From an uncultured Aquimarina sp. (GTDB lineage Bacteria > Bacteroidota > Bacteroidia > Flavobacteriales > Flavobacteriaceae): a stretch of DNA of 64,000 nt. The stretch lies in NCBI GenBank assembly GCA_947498775.1, contig CANMLL010000014.1, positions 62,001-126,000 of the forward strand, written 5' to 3'. How positions within the stretch are numbered: the first letter of the stretch is position 1; each line of letters starts with the position of its first letter. The notes beneath the pieces are model-generated. The model was not told where the DNA came from, ran no database searches, and saw only the letters and a program-made list of their open reading frames with translations. Shown here one piece after another: positions 26,181 to 34,869 of the stretch. The translations under genes and the position numbers were made by a program.

Positions 26181-27149
26181 TTAACAGCATCCCCCGCCAT
26201 CATAATGATAGGTAGATTCGCTAATAAATATATCATCTCTACCTAGATCTGCTAGTGCACCTGCGGTCTTGTCACAGACAGCTATAGGCTGATTTTTTAG
26301 CAATACGTGACCTTTTTTATCATCAAAATAATCTTCATCTCCAAAATAGATCGCTGCTTTACCAGTAAAGACACACGGTCCATCTTTTGGCATAGGATCT
26401 TTGATCGCTGCTACTTCGATAGATTCGATATAAATTAACTCATTGGTATCATAATTTTTTGGGTCCAGAATACGATAGGGTTTACGAGCTCTTATTTCTA
26501 TAGTCCCAAATCCTACATCGGTTAGCGCTTTTACATACTCGGCAATAGGCAAACTACCACTAAGGCATAATGCTCTTAATCTTTCATCATTACGAAGATT
26601 GTCGTTCATTGGTTGTTCACAGGTTGGATCACTCATTACTAATCTTCCGTGAGGTTTTAATACCCGGTACATTTCTTCAATTGCCTTTTTCAGGTCTTCT
26701 TCTTTAAAAATATTAAATAAACAGTTCTGAGCAGCAACATCGATACTGTTATCTTCTACAGGAAGGTTTAAGGCATCACCATATTTTAGATCTACAAATT
26801 CGCTTTTAAACCAATCATTTTGAGCTTCAGCTTCTTTAAAATTATTACGAGAGGCTTCCAACATTTCATTCACCACATCAACTCCAACAACTCCGTTTTT
26901 TTGACGAGAAAAATAAGAGAACTGTAACAATTCCATTCCGCCACCAACACCTACATATAAAATTTTTGGGTTATTTGTTAAATCTCTTGCATTTACCGTA
27001 CTTCCGCAGCCATAATTCATTTCCTGCATGATTTTAGGAATTTTAAGGCCAGGTAGTTCCCAAATTGGATTTGTAGTACAGCATAAACCAATATCTGGAG
27101 TTAATGCTGCTTCTTTATATACGTCGTGAGTGGTATTCAAATAGCTCAT
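26181..27149 (-). CDS. arsM: Arsenosugar biosynthesis arsenite methyltransferase ArsM
   Basis: 322-residue SAM-dependent methyltransferase. The SAM motif is ILYVGVGGGMELLQFSYF. The cysteines DIGLCC (C23, C24), NYGCGSTV and LRALCLSGS probably bind arsenic. PLPKIMQEMNYGCG-like and SLPIAEYV segments are those of the arsenosugar-type ArsM. It ends YHYDGGGCC, another potential arsenic ligand pair. ArsM methylates arsenite towards dimethylarsenite, the substrate of ArsS. It is the last gene of the minus-strand operon and is followed by a strong terminator. Confidence 0.88.
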   Translation of the reverse strand: MSYLNTTHDVYKEAALTPDIGLCCTTNPIWELPGLKIPKIMQEMNYGCGSTVNARDLTNNPKILYVGVGGGMELLQFSYFSRQKNGVVGVDVVNEMLEASRNNFKEAEAQNDWFKSEFVDLKYGDALNLPVEDNSIDVAAQNCLFNIFKEEDLKKAIEEMYRVLKPHGRLVMSDPTCEQPMNDNLRNDERLRALCLSGSLPIAEYVKALTDVGFGTIEIRARKPYRILDPKNYDTNELIYIESIEVAAIKDPMPKDGPCVFTGKAAIYFGDEDYFDDKKGHVLLKNQPIAVCDKTAGALADLGRDDIFISESTYHYDGGGCC

Positions 27150-27248
27150 AAATTGATTTTTGTCTTTCCTTTAGGTCGGAAAAGTAAGTTGTTTCAGGTT
27201 ATAAATGATGTAGTCGAAAAGTTGCCATAGAACTTTCAAAGTTTATCT

Positions 27249-28061
27249 CTAAAGAGACTTTATTAATTCTTTGAAAAGTAGGATCATTTCGGGTTCTGCT
27301 TTTTCTGCCATTGCAATGATTTCATCAATATTGATAGGTTTAAGATTGTCCGGGTCACATTCATCCGTTAGAACAGATACTGCTGCTACGGTCATATCTA
27401 AGTGGTTTGCAACGATTACTTCTGGTACAGTGCTCATTCCGACCGCGTCGGCCCCAACAATTTTAAGATAACGATACTCTGCTCTGGTTTCTAGTTGAGG
27501 TCCTAATACCGAGGCATAAACGCCTTGATGAAGGTTGATATTCTTTTCTTTGGCAATAGCACGCAACTTGGTATTAATTTTTTGATCATACGGTGCACTC
27601 ATGTCGGTAAATCGAGTTCCCAATTTTTCTACTCCCTTGAAGGCAAGTGGAGAACCGCCTTGCAGATTGATATGATCATCGATAAGCATTAATTCTCCTT
27701 TTTTGAAATTGAGATTAATAGCCCCCGATGCGTTTGAAACCAAGAGCGTTTTTACTCCTAAGTTATGCATAATCCTTACCGGGTAAGTAACATCCTGAAG
27801 CGAATATCCTTCGTACAAATGAAAACGACCTTGCATTACTATTGCTTTTTTGCCTTCGATAATGCCATAAATCAATTTTCCTTTATGAAATTCTACTGTG
27901 GCTGTCGGGAAATTAGGAATATGATTATAACTTATTTCAGTGATAATTTCAATTTCATTAATAAGTTGCCCTAATCCTGTTCCTAATATGATTCCTATTT
28001 CGGGATCTTCAAACCCTTTTTCTTTTAGGAAGTCTGTTGTTTCTTCAATATATTTTATCAT
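27249..28061 (-). CDS. Purine nucleoside phosphorylase, class I trimeric
   Basis: 270 residues. GIILGTGLGQL (phosphate loop), GRFHLYEGY, LLVSNASGAIN, LGPQLETRAEYR, VGMSTVPEVIVANHLDM and TDECDPDN all match trimeric inosine-guanosine phosphorylase. In arsenosugar clusters such an enzyme is thought to remove adenine from 5'-deoxy-5'-dimethylarsinoyl-adenosine, leaving the arsenoribose. The ATG overlaps the stop of the upstream transferase by one base (TAATG), indicating translational coupling. Confidence 0.88.
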   Translation of the reverse strand: MIKYIEETTDFLKEKGFEDPEIGIILGTGLGQLINEIEIITEISYNHIPNFPTATVEFHKGKLIYGIIEGKKAIVMQGRFHLYEGYSLQDVTYPVRIMHNLGVKTLLVSNASGAINLNFKKGELMLIDDHINLQGGSPLAFKGVEKLGTRFTDMSAPYDQKINTKLRAIAKEKNINLHQGVYASVLGPQLETRAEYRYLKIVGADAVGMSTVPEVIVANHLDMTVAAVSVLTDECDPDNLKPINIDEIIAMAEKAEPEMILLFKELIKSL

Positions 28062-28666
28062 TATTTTAAAAATTTTTGAAAAACTTCAACGTCTTTTATA
28101 TCTTCATAATAATCTACATCGTTGCGTTCTTCTAATAGTTGTATGTCGTTTTTTTGTAAGTCATTTAGAGTATCCTGCAGAACTGTTTCGGTCCCCCAGG
28201 CTTTGTTTTTAAAAACCTGTGAATTTAAGGATTTCATTCCAAATAAATAATATCCACCATCTTGAGCAGGGCCAATTACATATTCATATGATTGCAGGGC
28301 TTGAAATGCGTTTTCAAGATCTGTCTGGGTTAGATCATAAATATCACTACCAATGATAACAATATTTTCATAACCATTAGCAAATCCTTCTTTGAATGCA
28401 TTTTCCATCCTTTGGCCAAGATCATCCCCAAACTGTGTTTTTTTATTGTAGATTTTTGACTCCCACATATCATGCTCTCTAATCTTGATAGAATAATGAA
28501 TTTCTTTGGTCACATCAAGATCTTTGGTAATGGTAACGGTATGCTCAAGTAAAAATTTATAAATTTCTAAAGCAGCATGATCCCCAACAGTTGCTGCTAG
28601 TCGTGTTTTGCATTTACCTAATTCTGGGTTTCTGGTAAAAATTATGAGTAGATTTTTGTTTTTCAA
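28061..28666 (-). CDS. TIGR04282-family arsenosugar-associated glycosyltransferase
   Basis: I place the start at TTG 28666, giving MKNKNLLIIFTRNPELGK, the usual N-terminus of this family. It overlaps the rhodanese stop as TTGA. The ATG at 28708 would add 14 residues that are just the rhodanese C-terminus in another frame. The fold is a small nucleotidyl/glycosyltransferase: GKCKTRLA at the N-terminus, IIGSDIYDLT, and VIGPAQDGGYYLFGMK. TIGR04282 proteins accompany ArsS and TIGR04283. They are thought to act on the arsenoribose moiety, but the exact reaction is unproven. Confidence 0.8.
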   Translation of the reverse strand: MKNKNLLIIFTRNPELGKCKTRLAATVGDHAALEIYKFLLEHTVTITKDLDVTKEIHYSIKIREHDMWESKIYNKKTQFGDDLGQRMENAFKEGFANGYENIVIIGSDIYDLTQTDLENAFQALQSYEYVIGPAQDGGYYLFGMKSLNSQVFKNKAWGTETVLQDTLNDLQKNDIQLLEERNDVDYYEDIKDVEVFQKFLK

Positions 28667-29160
28667 TTCGTATATACTTTTTCTCCTTTTAGTAACCATT
28701 TTGCCCATTGCTTAGAACATGTGTGTACTTTATCGGTTTGTTGTCCTTTAGAATTTATCACAGGGAAATCATTGTTTTTCCATTCAAAAATACCACCATA
28801 CAAATTGTAAACATGAGTATATCCGGCTTCTTTTAACTTTTCGGAAATATCTTCTGAACGAATTCCTAAACTACAATACACAACAATGGTATCACTCTTA
28901 TGAATATTTTGTTGTATAACCTCTTCTATCTTGAAATGATTATATCCAGCAAATTTTGCTTTTGGGATATGACTTACTTCAAATTCATCTTTCTCACGCG
29001 CATCAAGCAGAATTATATTATTGTGAATCTCATTTAATTCGGTAACCGAAATATAGGGGATGTTTTCATTATTAAATACTTTCAATAACTCATCCAATGA
29101 GTCTTGTGCATGGGCAAAAACCGAAAAAAATAATACTATATAAAGAAGAATACTTTTCAT
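28663..29160 (-). CDS. Secreted rhodanese-like domain protein
   Basis: 165 residues with a signal peptide (MKSILLYIVLFFSVFAHA) and one rhodanese domain. LLDAREKDEFEVSHIPKA is the CH2A motif, and VVYCSLGIRSEDIS is the active-site loop with Cys96. The domain transfers sulfane sulfur or binds oxyanions such as arsenate-like groups. A C-terminal CSKQWAKWLL extension carries a further cysteine. Its place between ArsS and the TIGR04282 gene is typical of arsenosugar clusters. It overlaps the downstream gene by four bases if that starts at TTG. Confidence 0.82.
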   Translation of the reverse strand: MKSILLYIVLFFSVFAHAQDSLDELLKVFNNENIPYISVTELNEIHNNIILLDAREKDEFEVSHIPKAKFAGYNHFKIEEVIQQNIHKSDTIVVYCSLGIRSEDISEKLKEAGYTHVYNLYGGIFEWKNNDFPVINSKGQQTDKVHTCSKQWAKWLLKGEKVYTN

Positions 29161-29263
29161 CTGTTTATAATTTTGTTTTTCTCAATGGTCAGATGGAATC
29201 GCATAGTGATCATTTAGGTTGATATTGAAATTCTTAATTATGCTTATTTAAGATCGACAAAAA

Positions 29264-30331
29264 TTAAGCCACGGTTCCCTGGCAACTACTTCCGGCACCA
29301 GCTGTGCAACCATAACAATGCTGCGAGATCACAATGTTTCTATTCTGAAGCAATTCTTCATTATATTCACTAATATGTTTCACCTTGCTCGCCACTTTAA
29401 GCTCGAGCATTTGATTAAAATCACAATCATACAACCAACCATCCCAGCTTACAGAGATTGTATTGGTACACATTACATGAGCAACTGCTGTCGGATTATA
29501 GGCATCAACCAGAGCATACATATAGTCCTCATAGTTTTCTGAAGCAATTAGGTAATCCAAAAATCTACTAATCGGCAAATTGGTAATTGCAAACAGGCTA
29601 TGAAAATGTATTCCAAAATCCTCAAGAAGTCCTTTTTTAAATTCTTTTTCCATAGCAACCTGATCTCCTGGTAAAAATGCACCCGATGGGTTGTACACCA
29701 AGTCTAATCGCAAGTCGCTATCTGGCATACCATATCCTCTTTCATTTAGCTCCTGCAAGGCCTTTATTGATTTATCAAAAACTCCATCTCCTCTTTGTTT
29801 GTCTGTCTTTCCTCTTGTCCAGTGTGGCATAGAAGAAACTACATGTACATTGTGTTTTTTAAAAAAATCGGGGAGGTCATAATACTTTTTGTTGGCACGA
29901 ATGATAGTGAGGTTACTGCGTACAATAAAATCTTTAATTCCTGCTTTGCTGGCTTCTTCTACAAACCATCTGAAGTTTGGATTCATTTCGGGAGCTCCGC
30001 CTGTCAAGTCCAGTGTATGTGCTCCGGTTTTTTTAATAACTTCTAGGCATTGCCGCATGGTCTCTTTGGTCATAATTTCCTTCCTATCAGGACCAGCATC
30101 TACATGACAATGCTCACAAACCTGATTACACATATACCCAACATTAATTTGCAAAATTTCCAATTTGTTTGGACGTAATGGGAAATGATCAATTTCTGCA
30201 ATTTTATCGGCAAATTTAGGTAGCTCGCCATTGGCAAAAATCCCATTATTCAAAATTTCTAATTGTCGCTGGGCATTTGCCAGCTGGTCATTTCTCTTAT
30301 GTAGGGATTGTTTCGTTTTGGTTTCAGACAT
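29264..30331 (-). CDS. arsS: Arsenosugar biosynthesis radical SAM protein ArsS
   Basis: 355 residues. The radical SAM cluster motif CxxxCxxC is seen as YMCNQVCEHCHVDAGP (C68, C72, C75). LDLTGGAPEMNPNF is the SAM-binding GGxP-type segment. The C-terminal HCYGCTAGAGSSCQGTVA is the selenodomain, here all cysteine with no in-frame TGA. ArsS joins a 5'-deoxyadenosyl group to dimethylarsinous acid, the committed arsenosugar step. It is separated by 103-base gaps from its neighbours on both sides, all on the same strand. Confidence 0.9.
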   Translation of the reverse strand: MSETKTKQSLHKRNDQLANAQRQLEILNNGIFANGELPKFADKIAEIDHFPLRPNKLEILQINVGYMCNQVCEHCHVDAGPDRKEIMTKETMRQCLEVIKKTGAHTLDLTGGAPEMNPNFRWFVEEASKAGIKDFIVRSNLTIIRANKKYYDLPDFFKKHNVHVVSSMPHWTRGKTDKQRGDGVFDKSIKALQELNERGYGMPDSDLRLDLVYNPSGAFLPGDQVAMEKEFKKGLLEDFGIHFHSLFAITNLPISRFLDYLIASENYEDYMYALVDAYNPTAVAHVMCTNTISVSWDGWLYDCDFNQMLELKVASKVKHISEYNEELLQNRNIVISQHCYGCTAGAGSSCQGTVA

Positions 30332-30434
30332 CTTCTATTCTCTTAGGATTTTTTATGGGGATTGTATCAATAGGTTCGATTATTTGATAGAACGGCAAAT
30401 CCGTAAGGTTTTACCAAGTAAAACTAACAGTCGT

Positions 30435-30770
30435 TTACATTGACAATTTTTCATATTTATTCATCATCTGTACCCCGTGTACAAGAGTAGCACCACTTTC
30501 TATTGCAGCTCCTGCATGCACTGCTTCCATCATTTCTTCTTTTGTGATACCACGTTGTAAACCATCTTTGGTATAAGCATCGATACAATATGGACATTTT
30601 ACTACGTGAGACACGGCGAGCGCAATTAAGGATTTCTCTCGGGCACTTAAAGCTCCTTCTTCAAATACTTTCCCATAATAATCAAAGAATTTGTTTCCTA
30701 ATTCTTCACTCCATTCGGTTATTTTTCCAAATTTCCTTAAATCAGCTGGGTCGTAATATGTTTTTGACAT
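30435..30770 (-). CDS. Arsenosugar-associated carboxymuconolactone decarboxylase-like peroxidase
   Basis: A 111-residue AhpD/CMD fold protein with the redox CxxC in VVKCPYCIDAYTKDG (C59, C62) and a nearby His55. EALHAGAAIESGATLVHG-like segment VHAGAAIESGATLVHG follows. It belongs to the group annotated as arsenosugar biosynthesis-associated peroxidase-like protein. It heads the minus-strand operon. A weak promoter (TTG, 21 bases, TAGCTTTT) lies about 60 bases upstream. Confidence 0.85.
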   Translation of the reverse strand: MSKTYYDPADLRKFGKITEWSEELGNKFFDYYGKVFEEGALSAREKSLIALAVSHVVKCPYCIDAYTKDGLQRGITKEEMMEAVHAGAAIESGATLVHGVQMMNKYEKLSM

Positions 30771-31134
30771 AGAATATTATTTTTAATACAGGTTAGACAT
30801 TATTCGTCGTAAAAATTGCATAACAACTTACAATAAAAGCTATATTTTTTTAAATTAAAAATACAATAATCTTTAATTACCTGATAAAATAAAAGGTAAC
30901 TACGAATTTATAAAGGTTTTGTCGATTTTCTGATAAGTATTTAGGGATTTTTATGATGACGTATTGGTTTGATTTTCAAAAGATCATCTCTTATCTTAAA
31001 TCCTTGCCCGAATAGCGAGTGAGTTTTCCTGGAAGAAAGGATTTTTAACGTTCTTCCTTTTGAGAATGGTTGGAGAAGGGGGTAGTTGTATAGGAAATTA
31101 ACGCAACTAATAATATAGCCAAATAAAATCATAA
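30771..31134. other. Intergenic, 364 bases
   Basis: It holds the probable promoter of the arsenosugar operon near its left end. From about 30900 onward there are short stop-broken stretches. No ArsR-like gene or clear repressor site is seen. Confidence 0.35.
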
Positions 31135-31503
31135 GGAATCAAGAATCTTCAAAACAAAAGCTCGCTTGCCAATAGGTATAATGAACTTTTTAGATTGGTA
31201 GCGCATTACATAACGAGCAAGAAGAGTAAGTTCTTCGAGATTAATTTTGATAAATCTCATCAAGAGTTTTATTAAAAATTGTCTAAGAATTTTCCTAATC
31301 TAGTATCAAAAGATTTAAGGTTATGTGTATGGTTTAAAATGAATCTTTTTTCAAAAGAAATCACACCATTCTCGGGAATAAGTGCACAAAGTGTTGATGT
31401 AAGCAAGCGTAGATTGAGAAAAAAGCTTAATTTAGACTCCAAAGATAATTTGACTAATATTCTTATAAGTCTTAAAAAAGCAATGCCAAACTCGAGGTCA
31501 TGA
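31135..31503 (+). pseudogene. LuxR-type output domain of a triple-tyrosine regulator, remnant
   Basis: The frame reads NELFRLVAHYITSKKSKFF, then EINFDKSHQEFY, a TAA stop at 31273-31275, and KLSKNFPNLVSKDLRL followed by CVWFKMNLFSKEI and a LuxR helix-turn-helix. This is the C-terminal end of Bacteroidota two-component/Reg_prop-type regulators, which typically read FPDLTxxDLKLCAYLRMNLSSKEI. The large sensor part is absent and one nonsense codon interrupts the rest. The remaining frame ends in TGA overlapping the LacI ATG (ATGA at 31500-31503). Confidence 0.65.
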
Positions 31504-32510
31504 GGAAAAAAGTTACACTAAAACAACTTGCAAAAGAATTAAACTTATCGATTTCTACGGTTTCAAAATCCCTAAAAAACGATCCTGAGATTAGCCAAAA
31601 AACGATTAATAGAGTACACGAATTGGCTAATTTCTATAATTATAAACCCAATGCACTAGCAGTGAGTTTAAAAAGTAACAAGACAAAAACTATCGGAATT
31701 ATTTTGCCGGAAATCCTCAATCATTTTTTTGCAAAAGCATTATTTGGTATCGAACAGGAAGCCTCAAAAAGAGGTTATAAAATTGTTACTTGTATCACCA
31801 ATGAATCATATAAAAAAGAGGTAGAATATGTAGAAATGCTTAATTATAGCAGTGTAGATGGCTTTATTGTAGCACTAAGTCAAGAAACGCAAGTCCTCAA
31901 TAAATTTGATCATTATCAAGTTTTAAATAGAGATAATGTACCTGTAGTAATGTTTGATAGAGTTAGCGACGAAATCGATTGTGATAAGGTCGTGGTAGAT
32001 GATAAAGAGGCTTCAAAAAATGCAATTCAATATCTTATTGATACCGGATGTACTAGGATTGCTATGATCACAACAATAGGTGATTTAAGTGTTGCTAAGT
32101 TAAGATTGGAAGGGGTTAAAGAAGTGACAGACAATAATGAAAAGGTTTCTCTAATAGAGTTGTCGGTAAAAGACGCTGATACTTTTGAGAATAAAATAGA
32201 AAACTTTCTTAAAAATAATGATATTGATGCTGTTTTGGGATTGGATGAAACCGCAGCAGCTGTAACTATCAATATGTCATTAAAATTAGGATATAAAATA
32301 CCAAGTGACATTTCAGTTATTGGATTTACTGATGGTCTTTTGTCAAAACATTCATATCCAAAATTAACCACGGTTTCTCAACATGCTGAAGATCTTGGTG
32401 CACGAGCAGCACAAATTTTGGTAAATCAACTTGATGATTTGACTGAAAATCACAAAACGAAGACAGAAGTGATTAAAACTTCATTGATAGTAAGAGATTC
32501 TACTAACTAA
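31500..32510 (+). CDS. LacI family transcriptional regulator
   Basis: 336 residues. The N-terminal DNA-binding domain TLKQLAKELNLSISTVSKSLKNDPEIS has the usual hinge RVHELANFYNYKPNALAVSLKSNKT. A periplasmic-binding-protein-like sensor domain follows (TIGIILPEILNHFFAKALFGIE; VIGFTDGLLSKHSYPKLTTV). It is most like Bacteroidota regulators of alpha-glucan or maltose loci. Its stop lies two bases from the stop of the convergent GH65 gene. Its ATG overlaps a broken regulator gene, so it may be expressed from a relict promoter. Confidence 0.88.
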   Translation: MRKKVTLKQLAKELNLSISTVSKSLKNDPEISQKTINRVHELANFYNYKPNALAVSLKSNKTKTIGIILPEILNHFFAKALFGIEQEASKRGYKIVTCITNESYKKEVEYVEMLNYSSVDGFIVALSQETQVLNKFDHYQVLNRDNVPVVMFDRVSDEIDCDKVVVDDKEASKNAIQYLIDTGCTRIAMITTIGDLSVAKLRLEGVKEVTDNNEKVSLIELSVKDADTFENKIENFLKNNDIDAVLGLDETAAAVTINMSLKLGYKIPSDISVIGFTDGLLSKHSYPKLTTVSQHAEDLGARAAQILVNQLDDLTENHKTKTEVIKTSLIVRDSTN

Positions 32511-32512
32511 AA

Positions 32513-34570
32513 TTACTCAATTGTGTATGTTTTTTTGTTAGGTCCTACACCAGTAAGCGTAAGTTTTTTCCAACCTTTAGGTAAAATTGGGTTTTTTTGA
32601 ACAATTCCTTCTTCAGTTATATGTAATCCTGCAAAACCAAAAATAACAGTTTGTAGCATACCTCCGGCACCAGTTGCAAAATAAGGATTGTTACTAGTGG
32701 CAGCTTCTGCTAATGCTCCAAATGGAGGTCTTTTATTGGGTTCATAGCTTCTTTTAAAAAGCCTGAAAGCGTTATCTGCATCACCTAATCGGGCATAAAT
32801 TACGGCAAAAACACTTTGTGCCATAGCAGGACCTTCCTTTGCTAGTTTGGGCTCATAATAAGCCAGATCTTTTAGAATGGTTTCTTTATCATTTATGATA
32901 TCCAAGGGATACGCAAGCAAGTTTACATCGGCTTGTTTAATGCGATCTCCCTGGTAATTACTATGTTCTTTTGTGGTGCCATCTTCAAACCTGTGTATCG
33001 TAATTTTATCAGCTACTTTGTTCCAAATCTCATTGGGCTTAATGTTCAGTTCCTTAGCTGCAAGTGTAGTGTAACGTAAACATGTGATTGCAGAGCCATT
33101 GGTAAAAGCATTATCATCTACATTTGGGGCAAACTCATTAGCACCGACAACATTTTTGATAGCATACGAACCATCTTTGTTTAGGGTAGCACGACTTACC
33201 CAATAATTTGCTACTTCCTTTAGTAAAGGATATCCTCTTTCTTGAAGCCATTTTTTGTCTTTTGTTACCCTGTAGTAGTTCCAAAATGCAATTCCTACAT
33301 CTGCGGTAATATGATGCTCGAAGGTACCGGTGAGTGCCCAGGCTGGAGTAGCTTCTTCTCCCGTGTCATCACTTTCCCACGGAAACATGGCACCTTTATA
33401 CCCAAAATTAATGGCTTTCTTTTTAGCAATATCCAATCTGTCTGATCTGTAATTTACTAATGAGCGTGCAATATCTTGATTTAGGACTAGTAACGGGGGA
33501 TACATCCAGAGTTCGGTATCCCAGAATATATGGCCATTATATCCCTGAGAACTTAACCCCATAGGAGCAATACTTAAATCAGAGTCTCCTCTAGAAAAAG
33601 CGTACAAATGATATAATGCCAATCGTATATCTAATTGAGATTGTAAATCTCCCTCTATAATTATGTCTCCTTTCCAAAGATCTTCCCATAGTTTATTATG
33701 TTGTGATAATAAATCTTCTCTGGGGGTTAGTAAATTAAAAATTACAAAACGTTCGCTTTCTGTTTGTGGGTCATTAAAATCCTGAGTAGTGCATTGCGAA
33801 GCAGTCCATGCGAATTGATAGTTTTCTTCTGCTTTAAGCTTTTTTTCAAAGGATAACTGGTTATCGTATTCAGACGTTTTTTTATGAACCAATTCTGGTC
33901 TTTGATTTTCTCTGGTCGAATTAATATCATGCCATATAAAAGTTGCAGAGGTTGCTACAGTATGTCTTTTAAGTCTGCTTTTGGCCACTGTTTGCAATAT
34001 GGGCATAGTGGTTTCAAGATCTTTTAAAATTCTAAAAGTACTTATAGGGTTCTTATACTCTTCGGGCGTTTGAATTTTTCCAACCACTTTTAGGTTAATA
34101 TCGGTTGATGCTTTTACTTCAAAATCTATATAACCAGCATAAGGAACATTACGCAATGCATAAATGCTATAAGAAATTTGAGCAACGTTTTTGTAAGAGA
34201 AAGAAGTGGTGAATTTTGCCTCTCTCATATTAATCGACTGCTGCCAATTGGTGATTTTGGTGTTATCCAGTTTTTCACCATTTATATACATATCAAGGTT
34301 TCCGAAATTCATTCCCGGAAGGATTTTGCTTACACCAAGAGGAGATTCTTTATCATAAACATTGTTTAGAATTATTTTATTGGTTTCAAAGATATTGTAT
34401 GAAGGTAGGATGCCGATCCTTCCATTTGCAGCAACAATCCCGGTATAATTTTGAGAATCGATTGTGGTGATCTCCCAACCTTTTTGTTGTGAGAAAAGAG
34501 ATGGTGTAATAAGCATTAATAAAATAATAGAAACTAAAGCGCCCTTAAAAACCTTTCTAGTCATGGTCAT
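32513..34570 (-). CDS. Glycoside hydrolase family 65 enzyme, secreted
   Basis: 685 residues from the ATG at 34570 (MTMTRKVFKGALVSIILLMLITPSLFSQ, signal peptide); the ATG at 34657 precedes it without function. The N-terminal beta-sandwich is followed by an (alpha/alpha)6 barrel. The general acid lies in GANEFAPNVDDNAFTNG (about Glu479). GH65 contains phosphorylases and hydrolases of maltose, trehalose, kojibiose and 2-O-glucosylglycerol. Export argues for a hydrolase, as in the kojibiose hydrolase described from Flavobacterium johnsoniae. The exact disaccharide cannot be told from sequence. Confidence 0.85.
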   Translation of the reverse strand: MTMTRKVFKGALVSIILLMLITPSLFSQQKGWEITTIDSQNYTGIVAANGRIGILPSYNIFETNKIILNNVYDKESPLGVSKILPGMNFGNLDMYINGEKLDNTKITNWQQSINMREAKFTTSFSYKNVAQISYSIYALRNVPYAGYIDFEVKASTDINLKVVGKIQTPEEYKNPISTFRILKDLETTMPILQTVAKSRLKRHTVATSATFIWHDINSTRENQRPELVHKKTSEYDNQLSFEKKLKAEENYQFAWTASQCTTQDFNDPQTESERFVIFNLLTPREDLLSQHNKLWEDLWKGDIIIEGDLQSQLDIRLALYHLYAFSRGDSDLSIAPMGLSSQGYNGHIFWDTELWMYPPLLVLNQDIARSLVNYRSDRLDIAKKKAINFGYKGAMFPWESDDTGEEATPAWALTGTFEHHITADVGIAFWNYYRVTKDKKWLQERGYPLLKEVANYWVSRATLNKDGSYAIKNVVGANEFAPNVDDNAFTNGSAITCLRYTTLAAKELNIKPNEIWNKVADKITIHRFEDGTTKEHSNYQGDRIKQADVNLLAYPLDIINDKETILKDLAYYEPKLAKEGPAMAQSVFAVIYARLGDADNAFRLFKRSYEPNKRPPFGALAEAATSNNPYFATGAGGMLQTVIFGFAGLHITEEGIVQKNPILPKGWKKLTLTGVGPNKKTYTIE

Positions 34571-34869
34571 AAAATAATTTGTCGTGTGAGAAAACAATAT
34601 AGAAACTGACTCATTGAACTTATTTAGACTTTTTATTCTGGGCTGCAAATACATCATTTTGCCTGCTAATTTTGACTTTTTTTCTTATCGTAGCGCTGCT
34701 ATGCTAATCAAAAAAGGCTTCATTAGAAAACAAAAGCCTATATTTTCGCTTTCAGACAAAAAGTCTAAATGAGTTCATAAACAAAAACTTTGAATCATCC
34801 TCAAATATACTGTTTTTGTTTATAGAATTTTTTATCAGGTACTTGTAGACTATGGTAAGGGTAAAAATT

